Source: Lytechinus variegatus (taxonomy: Eukaryota > Echinodermata > Echinoidea > Temnopleuroida > Toxopneustidae). From it: DNA of 64,000 bases. The first letter of the stretch is position 1. Each line of letters starts with the position of its first letter. The notes under the pieces were generated by a model. That model was not told the origin of the DNA. It searched no databases and saw only the letters and a program-made list of their open reading frames with translations. The translations under genes and the position numbers were made by a program. This document shows positions 16,101-26,140 of the stretch, piece after piece. The stretch covers positions 53,267,195-53,331,194 of the forward strand of contig NC_054742.1 in the NCBI RefSeq assembly GCF_018143015.1, given 5' to 3'.

Positions 16101-19100
16101 TGCAAGTCGTGTTATATATTAGACACTGTTCTCACTACCATCCTAAAACTAGCTTCTTGGAAACTAGTTTAAATTGTGTTTAAATGAAAACAGTCGTGCC
16201 AGTCTTGGAAGTGATCTCCCAAATCGGTTCACAAAACCACTGGTTTTAGCATTTATAAGTGAGGACACAACCGTTCTTTAGAAAGGTACATGTACTCCAC
16301 ACACTCAGTATGTGGAATGCCTACGCTGCAGTTTCAAATTTCCCGAAACATGTCACCCCACTGAGAGTGTTCCTATAGCACCAAGACTGCTTTACGTGAA
16401 GTGGTTTCAAAACCACTTTTAAGGGATCAAATGGGAACGCTAGTAAAGCGATCTTTCAAACTAGTTTCCTGAACCAGTTTTCAATAAACCAGTTTTAGAA
16501 AGTATAATGAGAACGGTGTCTAAGTGTCATAATTCAATTGATAGAATTCCACTGGTTTTAGCATAAGTGAGGACACAACCGTTCTTTGGGAAGGTACATG
16601 TACTCCACACACTCAGTATATGGAATGCCTACGCTGCAGTTTCAAATTTCCCGAAACATGTCACCCACTGTAAAGAGTGTTCCTATAGCACCAAGACTGC
16701 TTTACGTGAAGTGGTTTTCAAAACCACTTTTAAGGGATAAAATGGGAACGCTAGCAAAGCAATCTTCCAAACTAGTTTCCTGAACCAGTTTTAGAAAGTA
16801 TAATGAGAACGGTGTCTAAGTGTCATAATTCAATTGATAGAATTCCACTGGTTTTAGCATATAAGTGAGGACACAACCGTTCTTTGGGAAGGTACATGTA
16901 CTCCACACACTCAGTATATGGAATGCCTACGCTGCAGTTTCAAATTTCCCGAAACATGTCACCCACTATAAAGAGTGTTCCTATAGCACCAAGACTGCTT
17001 TACGTGAAGTGGTTTTCAAAACCACTTTTAAGGGATAAAATGGGAACGCTAGCAAAGCAATCTTCCAAACTAGTTTCCTGAACCAGTTTTCAATAAACCA
17101 GTTTTAGAAAGTATAATGAGAACGGTGTCTAAGTGTCATAATTCAATTGATAGAATTCCACTGGTTTTAGCATATAAGTGAGGACACAACCGTTCTTTGG
17201 GAAGGTACATGTACTCCACACACTCAGTATATGGAATGCCTACGCTGCAGTTTCAAATTTCCCGAAACATGTCACCCCACTGAGAGTGTTCCTATAGCAC
17301 CAAGACTGCTTTACGTGAAGTGGTTTTCAAAACCACTTTTAAGGGATAAAATGGGAACGCTAGCAAAGCGATCTTCCAAACTAGTTTCCTGAACCAGTTT
17401 TCAATAAACCAGTTTTAGAAAGTATAATGAGAACGGTGTCTAAGTGTCATAATTCAATTGATAGAATTCCACTGGTTTTAGCATATAAGTGAGGACACAA
17501 CCGTTCTTTGGGAAGGTACATGTACTCCACACACTCAGTATATGGAATGCCTACGCTGCAGTTTCAAATTTCCCGAAACATGTCACCCACTATAAAGAGT
17601 GTTCCTATAGCACCAAGACTGCTTTACGTGAAGTGGTTTTCAAAACCACTTTTAAGGGATAAAATGGGAACGCTAGCAAAGCGATCTTCCCAACTAGTTT
17701 CCTGAACCAGTTTTCAATAAACCAGTTTTAGAAAGTATAATGAGAACATGTCTAAGTGTCATAATTCAATTGATAGAATTCCACTAGAAAATTGCTGATA
17801 TAATGTGATATTTGCAAAAAATATGTGACTTTGACTATTATATGTTGAATGGTGCATTGACATTATTGTCAGTTGGTACACAATTCTTCTCAGACTACTA
17901 TAGCACTATACTAACTTTGACATGAGGGGACATTCCCCCCTCAGAGTACAACAGGGGCACATTGTTATCTCTACTAATAATGATTGGTATGTGGCTTCCA
18001 CTAACATCTATTAACACCAATTACTGAATGAGAATTCCAGTGTTATCCTCTCGTCTGACCATGGATCTACATGAAATAGTATGTCCATGGTCTCTCCCGT
18101 GCTTTTATTTTTTAAATACACACATTCATGTACATGTATATTTTATGTAAAGTTGCATAAATATGTAGGCCTTTTTTTTTAAAGGCCTTCATTATTATGG
18201 AAGGTAAAAATATAAGCCTAGGCCTAGGACTTCCATGTTTCATCAATTCCATCAAAATTTATTCAATTAATGGTATTTCATATCAATGCTTTTAGGCCTA
18301 CATGTATATAAATAAAGGAGAAGTGGTGTGTGATACTGGTACTGGTTGTGATACTGGTACTGGTAGTGCTACCAGGGTAGTCCACTGGTTAGCACTTCAG
18401 CATGTCTTCATAAATCATGAAAGTAAATGCCTAATAAGTAAAAAGTAAATATACCTAATGCGTAACATAATACTGAGTGGTTTATAGAGATAAGGCCTAC
18501 ACGTACATGTAATACTAATATTAAACCAGATGAAATTTATGGTAGTAACTCTTGCCCATTACATGAACTCCTATTCTCCTTTTTTAAATCAAAATGTAGA
18601 AAAATGACATCAAGTTCATTATTCATAATAAACACAACATTGCAGGATTAGGACATCGCTAACAATCAACAAATCTGCTCGTGGACTATATTTGTATAGG
18701 GTATTCAAGAGTGTTAGGTCAAAGCTTAACACTTCACTTAATGAATGCTAATGAATGGGTTAATATTCTTTCTTGTTGGCTAATATCTTTTTTATGGAAT
18801 TGATGACAGTCAATAATCAACAGCATTAATTAATTTGAAAATATACCTAAATTTACAATACATATTAAATTTTGACACAATGAAAACAAGAAACTTGACT
18901 AAAAAATATTTACTTGGGAAACTTGGTGCATGTGGTGTGGAGGATTTAATGGAAGCTGGGCCAGGGCAGACAAATTTTGGACAGAAAAATATGTTTCAAA
19001 GCAGTTGTTTTAATACATTCTGTTTTTGTTTTTTGTCCTCCTAACTTAAGACTTCTATTTAGGGAAAGTTCATCCTGGTAAAAAGTTTATTGTAAAAATA

Positions 19101-22100
19101 GCAGAAAAAAATCATTAAAAATATTGCCGAAGGTTTAAGAAAAATCTATCAAAGAATTAAAAAGTTATTAGAATTTCAATTCTTTGATTTTTGAGTGACA
19201 TCATATGCAAGTAGTATTCCTACATTAGTACATAGTGAATGGTAAAAAATCAATGAAATGTCATTTTCTAAGATACATGTAATTGAAAATGAATTTTTCC
19301 TATATAGTGCGTCCCCAAAAAATATACACTTTTGAAAAGGCTGCCAAATAAAAAATATAGCACGTTGGGGGGAAAGACTTGTAGATATGGAAAGGCAATA
19401 AAGTAAACTTTCAAATGACATCAAAAAGTTGGAAAATTATTCATGCTTGAGCGAGCACTACCCACTGAAACAAAGGGTATCCAAATTAGGGTGGGCTGAA
19501 TTAGCCTTCCAATTTCTTTCAGGTTTTAATGTTCGGTACTTGCAAAGTCGAGGGATATTTGGTGAATTAAAGATCAGATGTGATCATTTTGTTGTTTGTG
19601 AAAATTTAATGCGTTATTAAATTAAAATTTAATGCATGAGTGATCATGAATTGTAATTTTTAGTGCAGAATTTTGTCTTTATCATGTGGATCTCAACAAT
19701 GTGTTCATGACACTCAGGAGAAGAGGGGGTAATATGACTTAGGTTGGTGAAGTACGTTGATGGGATAAAGGTCAACAGAACATTTAGTAAACCCTCCCTT
19801 CATATCTACCCCCTCCCCCACTTCTCTCCTCCTGAGAGACTAAGCTTGGCTAGGCTGGGCAGGAATTAGCCTTACAATTTTTTTGAGAGGTTAGTCCTTT
19901 GAAACTCACAAAGCTAATGCTATTTATGAGTGAGATAAGTTATGGTTTTTTAGGCAAATTTCAAGAGTTACTAAAAATGAGTGAACAGGAATTTTAATTT
20001 TAGTGTAGCATATTCATCTTGTGGACATCAGAAGTGTGTTTGCGAGAGTCAGAGTAATGTGATGGTACCCGTTACAGGCAAGGGGGCGAGATATGCCAAG
20101 ACTTGGTTAAAACTGGGCATTCCTCTTCTTTTTGTCCTTAATTACAAATTAAAAATCATATGTACCTCCCCTCTCCACCTCCATTTCCCAGCCCCCCCCC
20201 CCTCCTCTCTCTCTCTCTCTGTCTCACTCCCTGGATTGTAGCCTATTCAAAACTCAGTTTTTTTTATTGAATGATTACCAACTGCCAAGTGACCGGTGGC
20301 TGATGGTCATTTTTTTTATTGAATGATTACCAAAAAATTTTGTGATTATGATGATTAATGAAGTAATTTACTGAAATAACTGAATGTTTGATTGATCACA
20401 TTACACATTCAATGAGTTGATTTACTGATAAATTGTTGATTAAATGATTGAGGAAAAAGTTGATGCACCAATACAGAATTAATCATTAAATCAACATTCT
20501 GCTCTGGACTTCACGCGTACATGACAATAGCCATCAGTCTCTCAACAGGAGGGGCGGGAAAGGGGGGGCAGGGGATGAATATTCCGTTGACCCTTATTCC
20601 ATCAACCTTATTCTCCCACTGAAGTCCTATCTCACCCCCTATTCTCCCGACTCCCATGAACACATTGCTGAGATCCACATGATAAAGTTGAAATGATGCC
20701 CAAAAAGAGCTCCAAATGATAGAGTTGAAATGCTGCCTAAAAGTGTAATTTATGTTCACTCATGCATTAAATTCAATTTAATAATTTAAAAAATTTGCTT
20801 AAGCAACCAAAACTGGTCACGGTTGATCATTCATTTATCACAACGCCCTTAACTTTGCAAGTTCGAAAGGATTTGCCTCTCAAAAACCGACATAAATTGG
20901 AAGGCTAATTCCAGCCCACCCTAATTTTCATACCCTTTGTTTCAGTGGGCAGTGCTCGCTCAAGCATGAATAGTTTTCCAAGTTTTTGGTGTCTTTTGAA
21001 AGTTGACTTTATTGGCCTTCCATATATGTAAGTCTTTATCCCCAAAGTGCTACATTTTTTATTTGGCAGCCATTTCAAAAGTGTATAGTTTTTTTTTGGA
21101 TGCACTGTATAGGCTATAGCTATACCTTTTGTATATCAATACTAGACAAATCATACCATACCCGATCACGAAACAGAAACAAAGTAAAAAAGACAATTCA
21201 TGCACTTTACTATTTTATAACAGTCTTGACGATAAACTGGGCAGCTAGTAGACCAAAAGCTTCAGTCTCTGTATTTTGGTTGTTCCGCTAACTACGTTGG
21301 CTCCACTCACCATACATAGACTGAAGAGTTAGGGGCCCATGGGCTACAGACAACGTATAGTGAACTAGCTTTATAGATCGCGATTTAAAAAAATTTTTGA
21401 GCGAAATTTCTAGTTTCATTATCAGGGAAATATAAATAACTTAAGTAATTGCATACCTTGGACCGGAGTTATTGAAAAAAAATCCACTGGAATGATTGAA
21501 AAATCTGTCATCTAAGACATTTTCTCCTGACCTGACGGTTTTTCTTGCAAGTTGCCATCTTGAATGACGTCATTATCGTTAATGTCTCGATATATCGCGA
21601 TTATAACTATTATCGTTTGTCTTCGTGTAGTGTATCGTATCGTATTATTGCCTTGTAGGTGTGCTGGTGGAATGCAATTTCGATATCACATTCGTAAATT
21701 GTTGACGCCCTCTCCGTTCGTTTGTAAATATTTCATAGTTTGGCTGCCTTAATTTGGATCGATTTAGCTGTGCTTTTCCCAACTAAACATCGGTAAAGTA
21801 TGATTTTCATGCATTTTCATCTATAGGCCCTATCGTTTAAAGTATTTTAAAATTGAATAATTAAATATTTTTAATTTGTAGTTTACATATCCTTAGATTG
21901 TAACCTCGATGTGTTATATAACCCCAAACTTTGGACTCTGGTCGGACAAAAGTGCTGGTGTTATAACAAATGGGAGCCCACATGGACACTTTACAGTCGG
22001 TGAATGGGGATTACAGTAAAATGTCAGAAATTGTTGAATAAATCCCCAGAAACGACGGTTATTTCTGTCTAGGCAGCTAGCAGCTGCTCGTTTATGACGT

Positions 22101-22396
22101 CACAAATTCAAGTTAGTCATGATATTACAAATACAAATGCCTTCTTTTTAACTCCTGACTAAGTGACTTCACTATCCTCAACTTCAATTATCTACATCCC
22201 CCACACAGCTCAGCATCACATACCCATCGATGAAACCATCTCCATCACTGTCGCACGTCTGGAAGAGCCGCCGAAGCTTCTCCTGACTTCCTTCGCTGTC
22301 CCCGCAAGAAGAGTCGCTGCTGTCACTGCTGCTCGTTCTCACCCGGTTCCGAGGCTCCAAGTAGCTGGCACCTTGTAATCCTTTATTTTGATTCAT
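4002..22396 (-). CDS. mcc: MCC orthologue (colorectal mutant cancer protein), N-terminal part, exons 1-3
   Basis: The exons are 22224-22396, 5987-6297 and 4002-4147, joining in phase (2, 1, 0) to give residues 1-210. MCC is known as a coiled-coil scaffold linked to Wnt/beta-catenin and cell-cycle control. Seen here: a Ser-rich start, then LRRLFQTCDSDGDGFIDGQD with an EF-hand loop (D49, D51, D53, D57, D60). A second, degenerate EF-hand follows (LGADRHGRISFEEF, Gly where the first Asp should be). Later come SWPASSDNSLGASSTARDSW, SGARDL and a FLELANT end. These match what I recall of the long vertebrate MCC isoform, including the order of the motifs. The ATG at 22394-22396 is preceded by an in-frame TGA at 22421-22423 with no other ATG between, which fixes the start. 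The next expected segment (human LHLAALASLKGDI) was not found before position 1, so the gene runs off the left edge. Family call by recall, not by search. Confidence 0.9.
4148..5986. other. mcc intron 2
   Basis: AT-rich intron sequence of 1839 bases. No repeat family, RNA gene or further exon was recognised in it. Confidence 0.7.
5987..6297 (-). CDS. mcc: mcc coding exon 2
   Basis: It encodes the end of EF-hand 1, the degenerate EF-hand 2, a basic/Ser-rich linker and the conserved SWPASSDNSLG segment. The acceptor follows a GCTCTACAG tract. Two donors are possible. GTGAGG (exon ending at 5987) is preferred over GTTTGT because only it gives the phase 1 that joins in frame to exon 3. Confidence 0.9.
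8123..8551. mobile_element. hAT-like non-autonomous inverted-repeat element
   Basis: The ends are inverted: CAGGGTGCTACATAA at the left and TTATGTAGCACCCTG at the right. The flanks ATAGCAAA (8115-8122) and TTAGCAGA (8552-8559) agree at 6 of 8 bases, which fits a decayed 8-base target duplication as hAT transposons make. The interior repeats the motif GGCAAGTG and its complement. There is no transposase. Confidence 0.8.
14219..14625. mobile_element. foldback element with ATTTGGTCTA-type internal motifs
   Basis: The two arms, about 14219-14360 and 14470-14625, are inverted copies. Shared blocks include AACTCGTC, GTCCACTCACCACATG and ACCAGTTGGTC. Each arm, and the region between, is itself a degenerate tandem of short units like CCATTTGGTCTA. 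No protein is encoded. Confidence 0.75.
15449..15967. mobile_element. hAT-like non-autonomous element with G-run ends, intact copy 1
   Basis: 519 bases flanked by a perfect 8-base duplication GTTTTCTG (15441-15448 and 15968-15975). The ends begin with a run of G and then GCACTC, inverted at the right as GAGTGC and a run of C. The subterminal TGCCGCGG is also inverted. Copy 2 is at 48439-53649, and right-half remnants lie at 44741-46000. Open frames crossing it are incidental. Confidence 0.88.
16121..17753. mobile_element. inverted-repeat element expanded into a five-unit tandem array
   Basis: The left end AGACACTGTTCTCA (16121) is the inverted partner of TGAGAACGGTGTCT, which ends each unit. 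Paired subterminal blocks such as AAACTAGTTT and AAACCAGTTT also face each other. The internal part has been multiplied (see the repeat entry at 16237-17780). Short open frames of 65 codons recur because the unit recurs, not because they are genes. Confidence 0.8.
16237..17780. repeat. tandem array, five units of about 312 bases
   Basis: Units start at CCACTGG at 16237, 16549, 16845, 17158 and 17469, with lengths 312, 296, 313, 311 and 312. The second unit lacks a short TCAATAAACCAG block. Each unit contains the right-hand part of the inverted-repeat element plus 25 bases of downstream flank ending GATAGAATT. Units are almost identical, so the expansion is young or homogenised. Confidence 0.93.
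19301..21111. mobile_element. large foldback element with mariner/Tc1-like ends
   Basis: The left end TATAGTGCGTCCCCAAAAAA pairs with the right end TTTTTTTTGGATGCACTGTA. Inverted similarity continues far inward: CAAGCATGAATA / TTCATGCTTGAG, the Pu/Py block near 19790 against 20560-20640, and ATGTGGATCTCAACAATG (about 19685) against its complement at about 20665. Arms therefore reach about 600-850 bases around a short centre near 20250-20480. No transposase is seen. Confidence 0.82.
22224..22396 (-). CDS. mcc: mcc coding exon 1
   Basis: It encodes residues 1-57 and two bases of codon 58: a Ser/Asp-rich leader and the first part of the EF-hand loop. The donor is GTATGT (phase 2), splitting the EF-hand loop after D57. 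The start is supported by the upstream in-frame stop. Any 5' UTR or further non-coding exon upstream was not resolved. Confidence 0.88.
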
Positions 22397-22909
22397 TTTC
22401 AAATATTTCCATAGATCACATCAGACATCCTGATGGTATAATTTCCCGTAAAATACTGCGGTTATATAGTGATGAGATTATCCTTTACGGTACCTTCCAA
22501 CGGCAAACTCAATGTCGACCCTTCTCTCGCGATCTTTCAACAGCAAATCTTTCACGTGTTTTTATGGACACGGCCATTACAAATAAACAAACAAAACCAT
22601 TAAAATCAACGCCCTAAATAATCTTTCATTCCATTATTGTTCATGCATTTAACATTGATAAAGTTTCAAAACTAATTTATCTCACTGTAGTTGGTATCAT
22701 TTACGTATTATTCTCTTTCAAGTTTAATAATATAGGTACAGAGTTAAACTGCAACCCCCCATTTTCGAATGGAGAGTTCTGTGAAATGGCACACTCGCCC
22801 CCCCCCCCCCAGTTTCAAGTGCAATCCGTAAAATTTTGTCTGGCTCTATAACTTGTTTGGCAAAGTAGCTCATTCTTGTTACAGGCTTCCAATAGTTCCC
22901 CTTCCCTGA

Positions 22910-23468
22910 GGCCTACTCCAGGCTGAAAATATGTACTATAAAAAGACTAAAATCTCAAGGAGCAAAATGTTTAAAATTTTCATCAAAATCTGATAATCGT
23001 ATTATTTTCAGCCTGGTATTGAATTTTTAGGTTGAACAACATTTTGTGAATGATACCACGGTCACATTTGATCTACGGCGAGTCAAAAACAGGCGTTTTA
23101 TTCATTTTTATTCAAACCACCTATGTAGAACTGGTACAAAAAATGTTAAAACAGTTGTTTTCGACTCGCCGTACAGCTGCCGTAGAGTAAATGTGACCAA
23201 GGTATAAATCAACTTTATTTCAGTAACGTAATTGGTATATAATAAAAAGTGGTTCAAGGAGCAAATGTTTAAAAATTGTCATCAAAATTTGATAACAAAG
23301 TTACTGAATTTTAAAGTTTAACAATATTTTGTAAAAAGAAAACGAAATCATTTTATGGTCATAGATTTGTTATTCCATGTACAAATTTGATGAAATTCTC
23401 AGTGTTTTGTTCATCTGATTTTACTTTGTATGTCAAATCGTATTATTTTCAGCCTAGTGTACCACTTT
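22910..23468. mobile_element. inverted-repeat element (host of a nested one)
   Basis: The ends are CCAGGCTGAAAAT near 22918 and ATTTTCAGCCTAG near 23445. Inside, the motif CAAGGAGCAAAATGTTTAAA occurs near 22960 and again, slightly changed, near 23255. A second small element (23054-23205) sits inside. Confidence 0.6.
23054..23205. mobile_element. small inverted-repeat element nested in 22910-23468
   Basis: About 150 bases with facing ends ACCACGGTCACATTT and AAATGTGACCAAGGT. Subterminal blocks GGCGAGTCAAAAAC and GTTTTCGACTCGCC are also inverted. It is too short to code for anything. Confidence 0.75.
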
Positions 23469-25616
23469 AATACTCAGTGAAATAAACTTTGTCATTCAAG
23501 ATGCACTTCACTTGTGCATTGGGATATAGAAAAAAAATAATGTAAAAAATGAAAGCTCAAATCATTGTGCTGAACAAGTGTTATGTTAATTACCATTTAA
23601 TGTCCAGGAAACTCTAACTACAGATTTTTCCCACAAGTCTAAATTTCATTCAAGTTTCATGGGTCTTTCTTCATAGTCCTGGATGATATGGAAAGGAATA
23701 TTTCAGGGTCTAATGAGACTGGATATATTTATCACTATTTTTATCGCAAAATGCTTCGTAACCAGCATCATGTGCCCTTTCTTTATTGTATCTGACAATA
23801 TCCCAAATCCATTAAATGTTCATTTTTACAAATTAAATTGCCCCTTCCTCTTACAGCAAATGCTCCAAATTCATTCCCATTGTGTACCTGTCAATAAACC
23901 CTTCAGGAATTTGAATGTACCTTTTCCAACAAAAATAAAGTACATTTTCACTTTTGTTTTTTTTAAGTGCCCCTTCACTCCTCATGATTGTCTTTCATTA
24001 TTAACAACCCCCCCTCCCCTCCTCTTTTCCTCTGAGAAGTACTTCCCCCCATTTTCGAGTTAAAAACTAACACTTTCCCTCCTTTCCATCATCCTGTTCT
24101 GTTAGATTAGGTGGCCCATATTCTGCGGAGCCTCAAACTCCAAAATTCTGTTTTACATTGTATATTTCTTATATTTTCTATTTTGTTTCCATTTGCTTTC
24201 ATAATGAAGAAAATACTCGTTATCATTCCCAGCAATATAGTGTCATGTGAGTTAATAAATGGACTGTGTAGGCTACTAATAGAGATTTTTGCCCCAATTC
24301 GCTATCCATAGTTAAACCACAACTTTATATAAAGCAGAGTTCAGATATGTGCCAGTGGGTCTTCATTTTAAGGTTTTCCAATTTATATCAGATGTCCGGA
24401 CTGCACTTGAATCCTGAGCCATTTGTCCTCCTAATTTTATTCTTGAAAGTATTCATAATAAAAAACACTTGACATTCTCTCAAACTTAATCACTCAATCC
24501 CAATCATCACATCCAACAGCAAAATTGTTTGATAAGCAGTGTCTGAGAACAGGGTCTTTCATCATGTTTTTTTGTGTAAAATTATACACTATGGGTGACT
24601 GGAATAGAGCAAGCCATATAATCTGTTGAATTAGCTGAAGATCAAAAAGTCTTCATATCTTTTTAAAAAATTGACCAAAATACATTTTCTCCCTTCATAC
24701 AATAGGAAAAAAAGTTTTTCCATATTTCATAAAAAAAACTCTGAACTCTTGTCCTGTCAAAATACATAGTTTTCCTTCACAGAATTAAAAAAAACTCTTA
24801 TGTTGGCATTTCATATTCCAGTCACTCATAAGCCCAAGGTCACATGCAACTTTAGTTTGATAAAATGGGCACCCCTCAATGTCAGAAGAAAATATATTGA
24901 ATTTTTTCAACCAGTAACAAAAGCTATTTATGGCTAAGTGAATCTTATCCAGGCTTGTACTATGTTTACAGGGGACGGGCAACCCAAAAAAGTTGAGTTG
25001 AATGAGAGAAAAAAAATTAAAAGCAGTGCTGTATCACTAAAATTTTACTGTAGATAAGGTTATGACATTTCAAAGTCTTGCTTATTTTCACATAGCAGTT
25101 ATTTACGATAAGATGAAATGCAAATAACACAACCAATGATGAAACAGTTTTATTTTTTTTACATGTATTATGGAATATCTAAATTTTTTGTGATTATGTA
25201 TAAGAGTTTGATTCCTCCTCCCCCTGAACATGTGGAATGCAATTGCAATTGTTGTAATCTATTGTGATTCAGTCCAGGGTTGTCATTGTCAAAAAATGAA
25301 ATATTCTACAATCTTATAACAAATAGAGGACAAAGTTAAATAGTAACATCATCAACACTCTCAATCATTTCGCGAAAGTAAGCAAAAATGTCATAACTTT
25401 GTTTATATCAGATTTCGATTACACTTTCAGGATATGCTCGTTTCATTTTTCTATTTTTCTCAAAATCAACGTCTTATACATTATTTTTTTTTGGCGGGGG
25501 GTGCAAGAGGTGGACTACCGCTTGTAAACAGTTTTGAGAAACCCATAAGCCAACAATAAGATTTTGGACTGGGAAAACAATCTAATGGCCTGGTTTCGAA
25601 TCTGCATACCATGTTA

Positions 25617-26140
25617 TAAAAAGCTGAAAATTTGATTAAAATTGGATAACAAATAATAAAGTAATTGAATTTTAAAGATTTTCATTATTCCAGTGAAACA
25701 GTTCTAGGCTGTCTTCAAGAATATTCATTAGGTTGACTGATGATGTCATATCCCCAGTTGTTCTTTTGTATTTTATTATATGAAATTAGGTTTATTAAAA
25801 AAAATTCTACCAAGACCCAAGACAAATGGATTGACAAATGATTAAGTGCATTAGTTATGTATTGCTGAAACTTATTTTATCATAATGGAGACACATCATT
25901 TACACATGTATGAAAAAATGAAACAATCAGGATTTCATGTAATAACATAAGGAAAGTGAGGATGTGACATCATCAGTTCACCTAATGAATATTCAAGATG
26001 GCGTGCATATAACCATTTTACAAAATATTCATTATTTGTTATCAGATTTTGATAAAAATTTTCAGCATTTTGCTCTGTAAATTTTACTCTATTTATTTAG
26101 ATACAAATATATTCAGCCCGGAGTATCCCTTTAAAGTAGA
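25617..26140. mobile_element. foldback repeat of the TTTAAAGGGATACTCC type
   Basis: The right end reads GGAGTATCCCTTTAAAG. The arms match in inverted order through TGGATAACAAATAAT / ATTATTTGTTATCAGA and GAATATTCATTAGGT / ACCTAATGAATATTC. Fragments with similar motifs occur near 39600-39775 and in the 43012-43600 element, so this is a common local family. Confidence 0.65.

Larger units (their letters stand above)
6298..22223. other. mcc intron 1, repeat-rich
   Basis: This 15.9 kb intron holds the elements listed separately at 8123-8551, 14219-14625, 15449-15967, 16121-17753 and 19301-21111. The rest is AT-rich with no open gene. The blocks at about 9350-9500 and 11220-11540 are richer in GC and stand out as possible regulatory islands, without any recognised motif. 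The stretch 21540-21800 close to exon 1 is relatively CpG-rich and could be part of the promoter-proximal region. Confidence 0.6.

Noticed and set aside
16586-17705. Three nearly identical 65-codon open frames
   Set aside because: They are the same frame in successive tandem units of a non-coding element.
22184-22402. First thought: Rab11-FIP3/4-type EF-hand protein
   Set aside because: The later motifs SSDNSLG, DSWERDSGARDL and ELANT match MCC in order, which FIP proteins lack.
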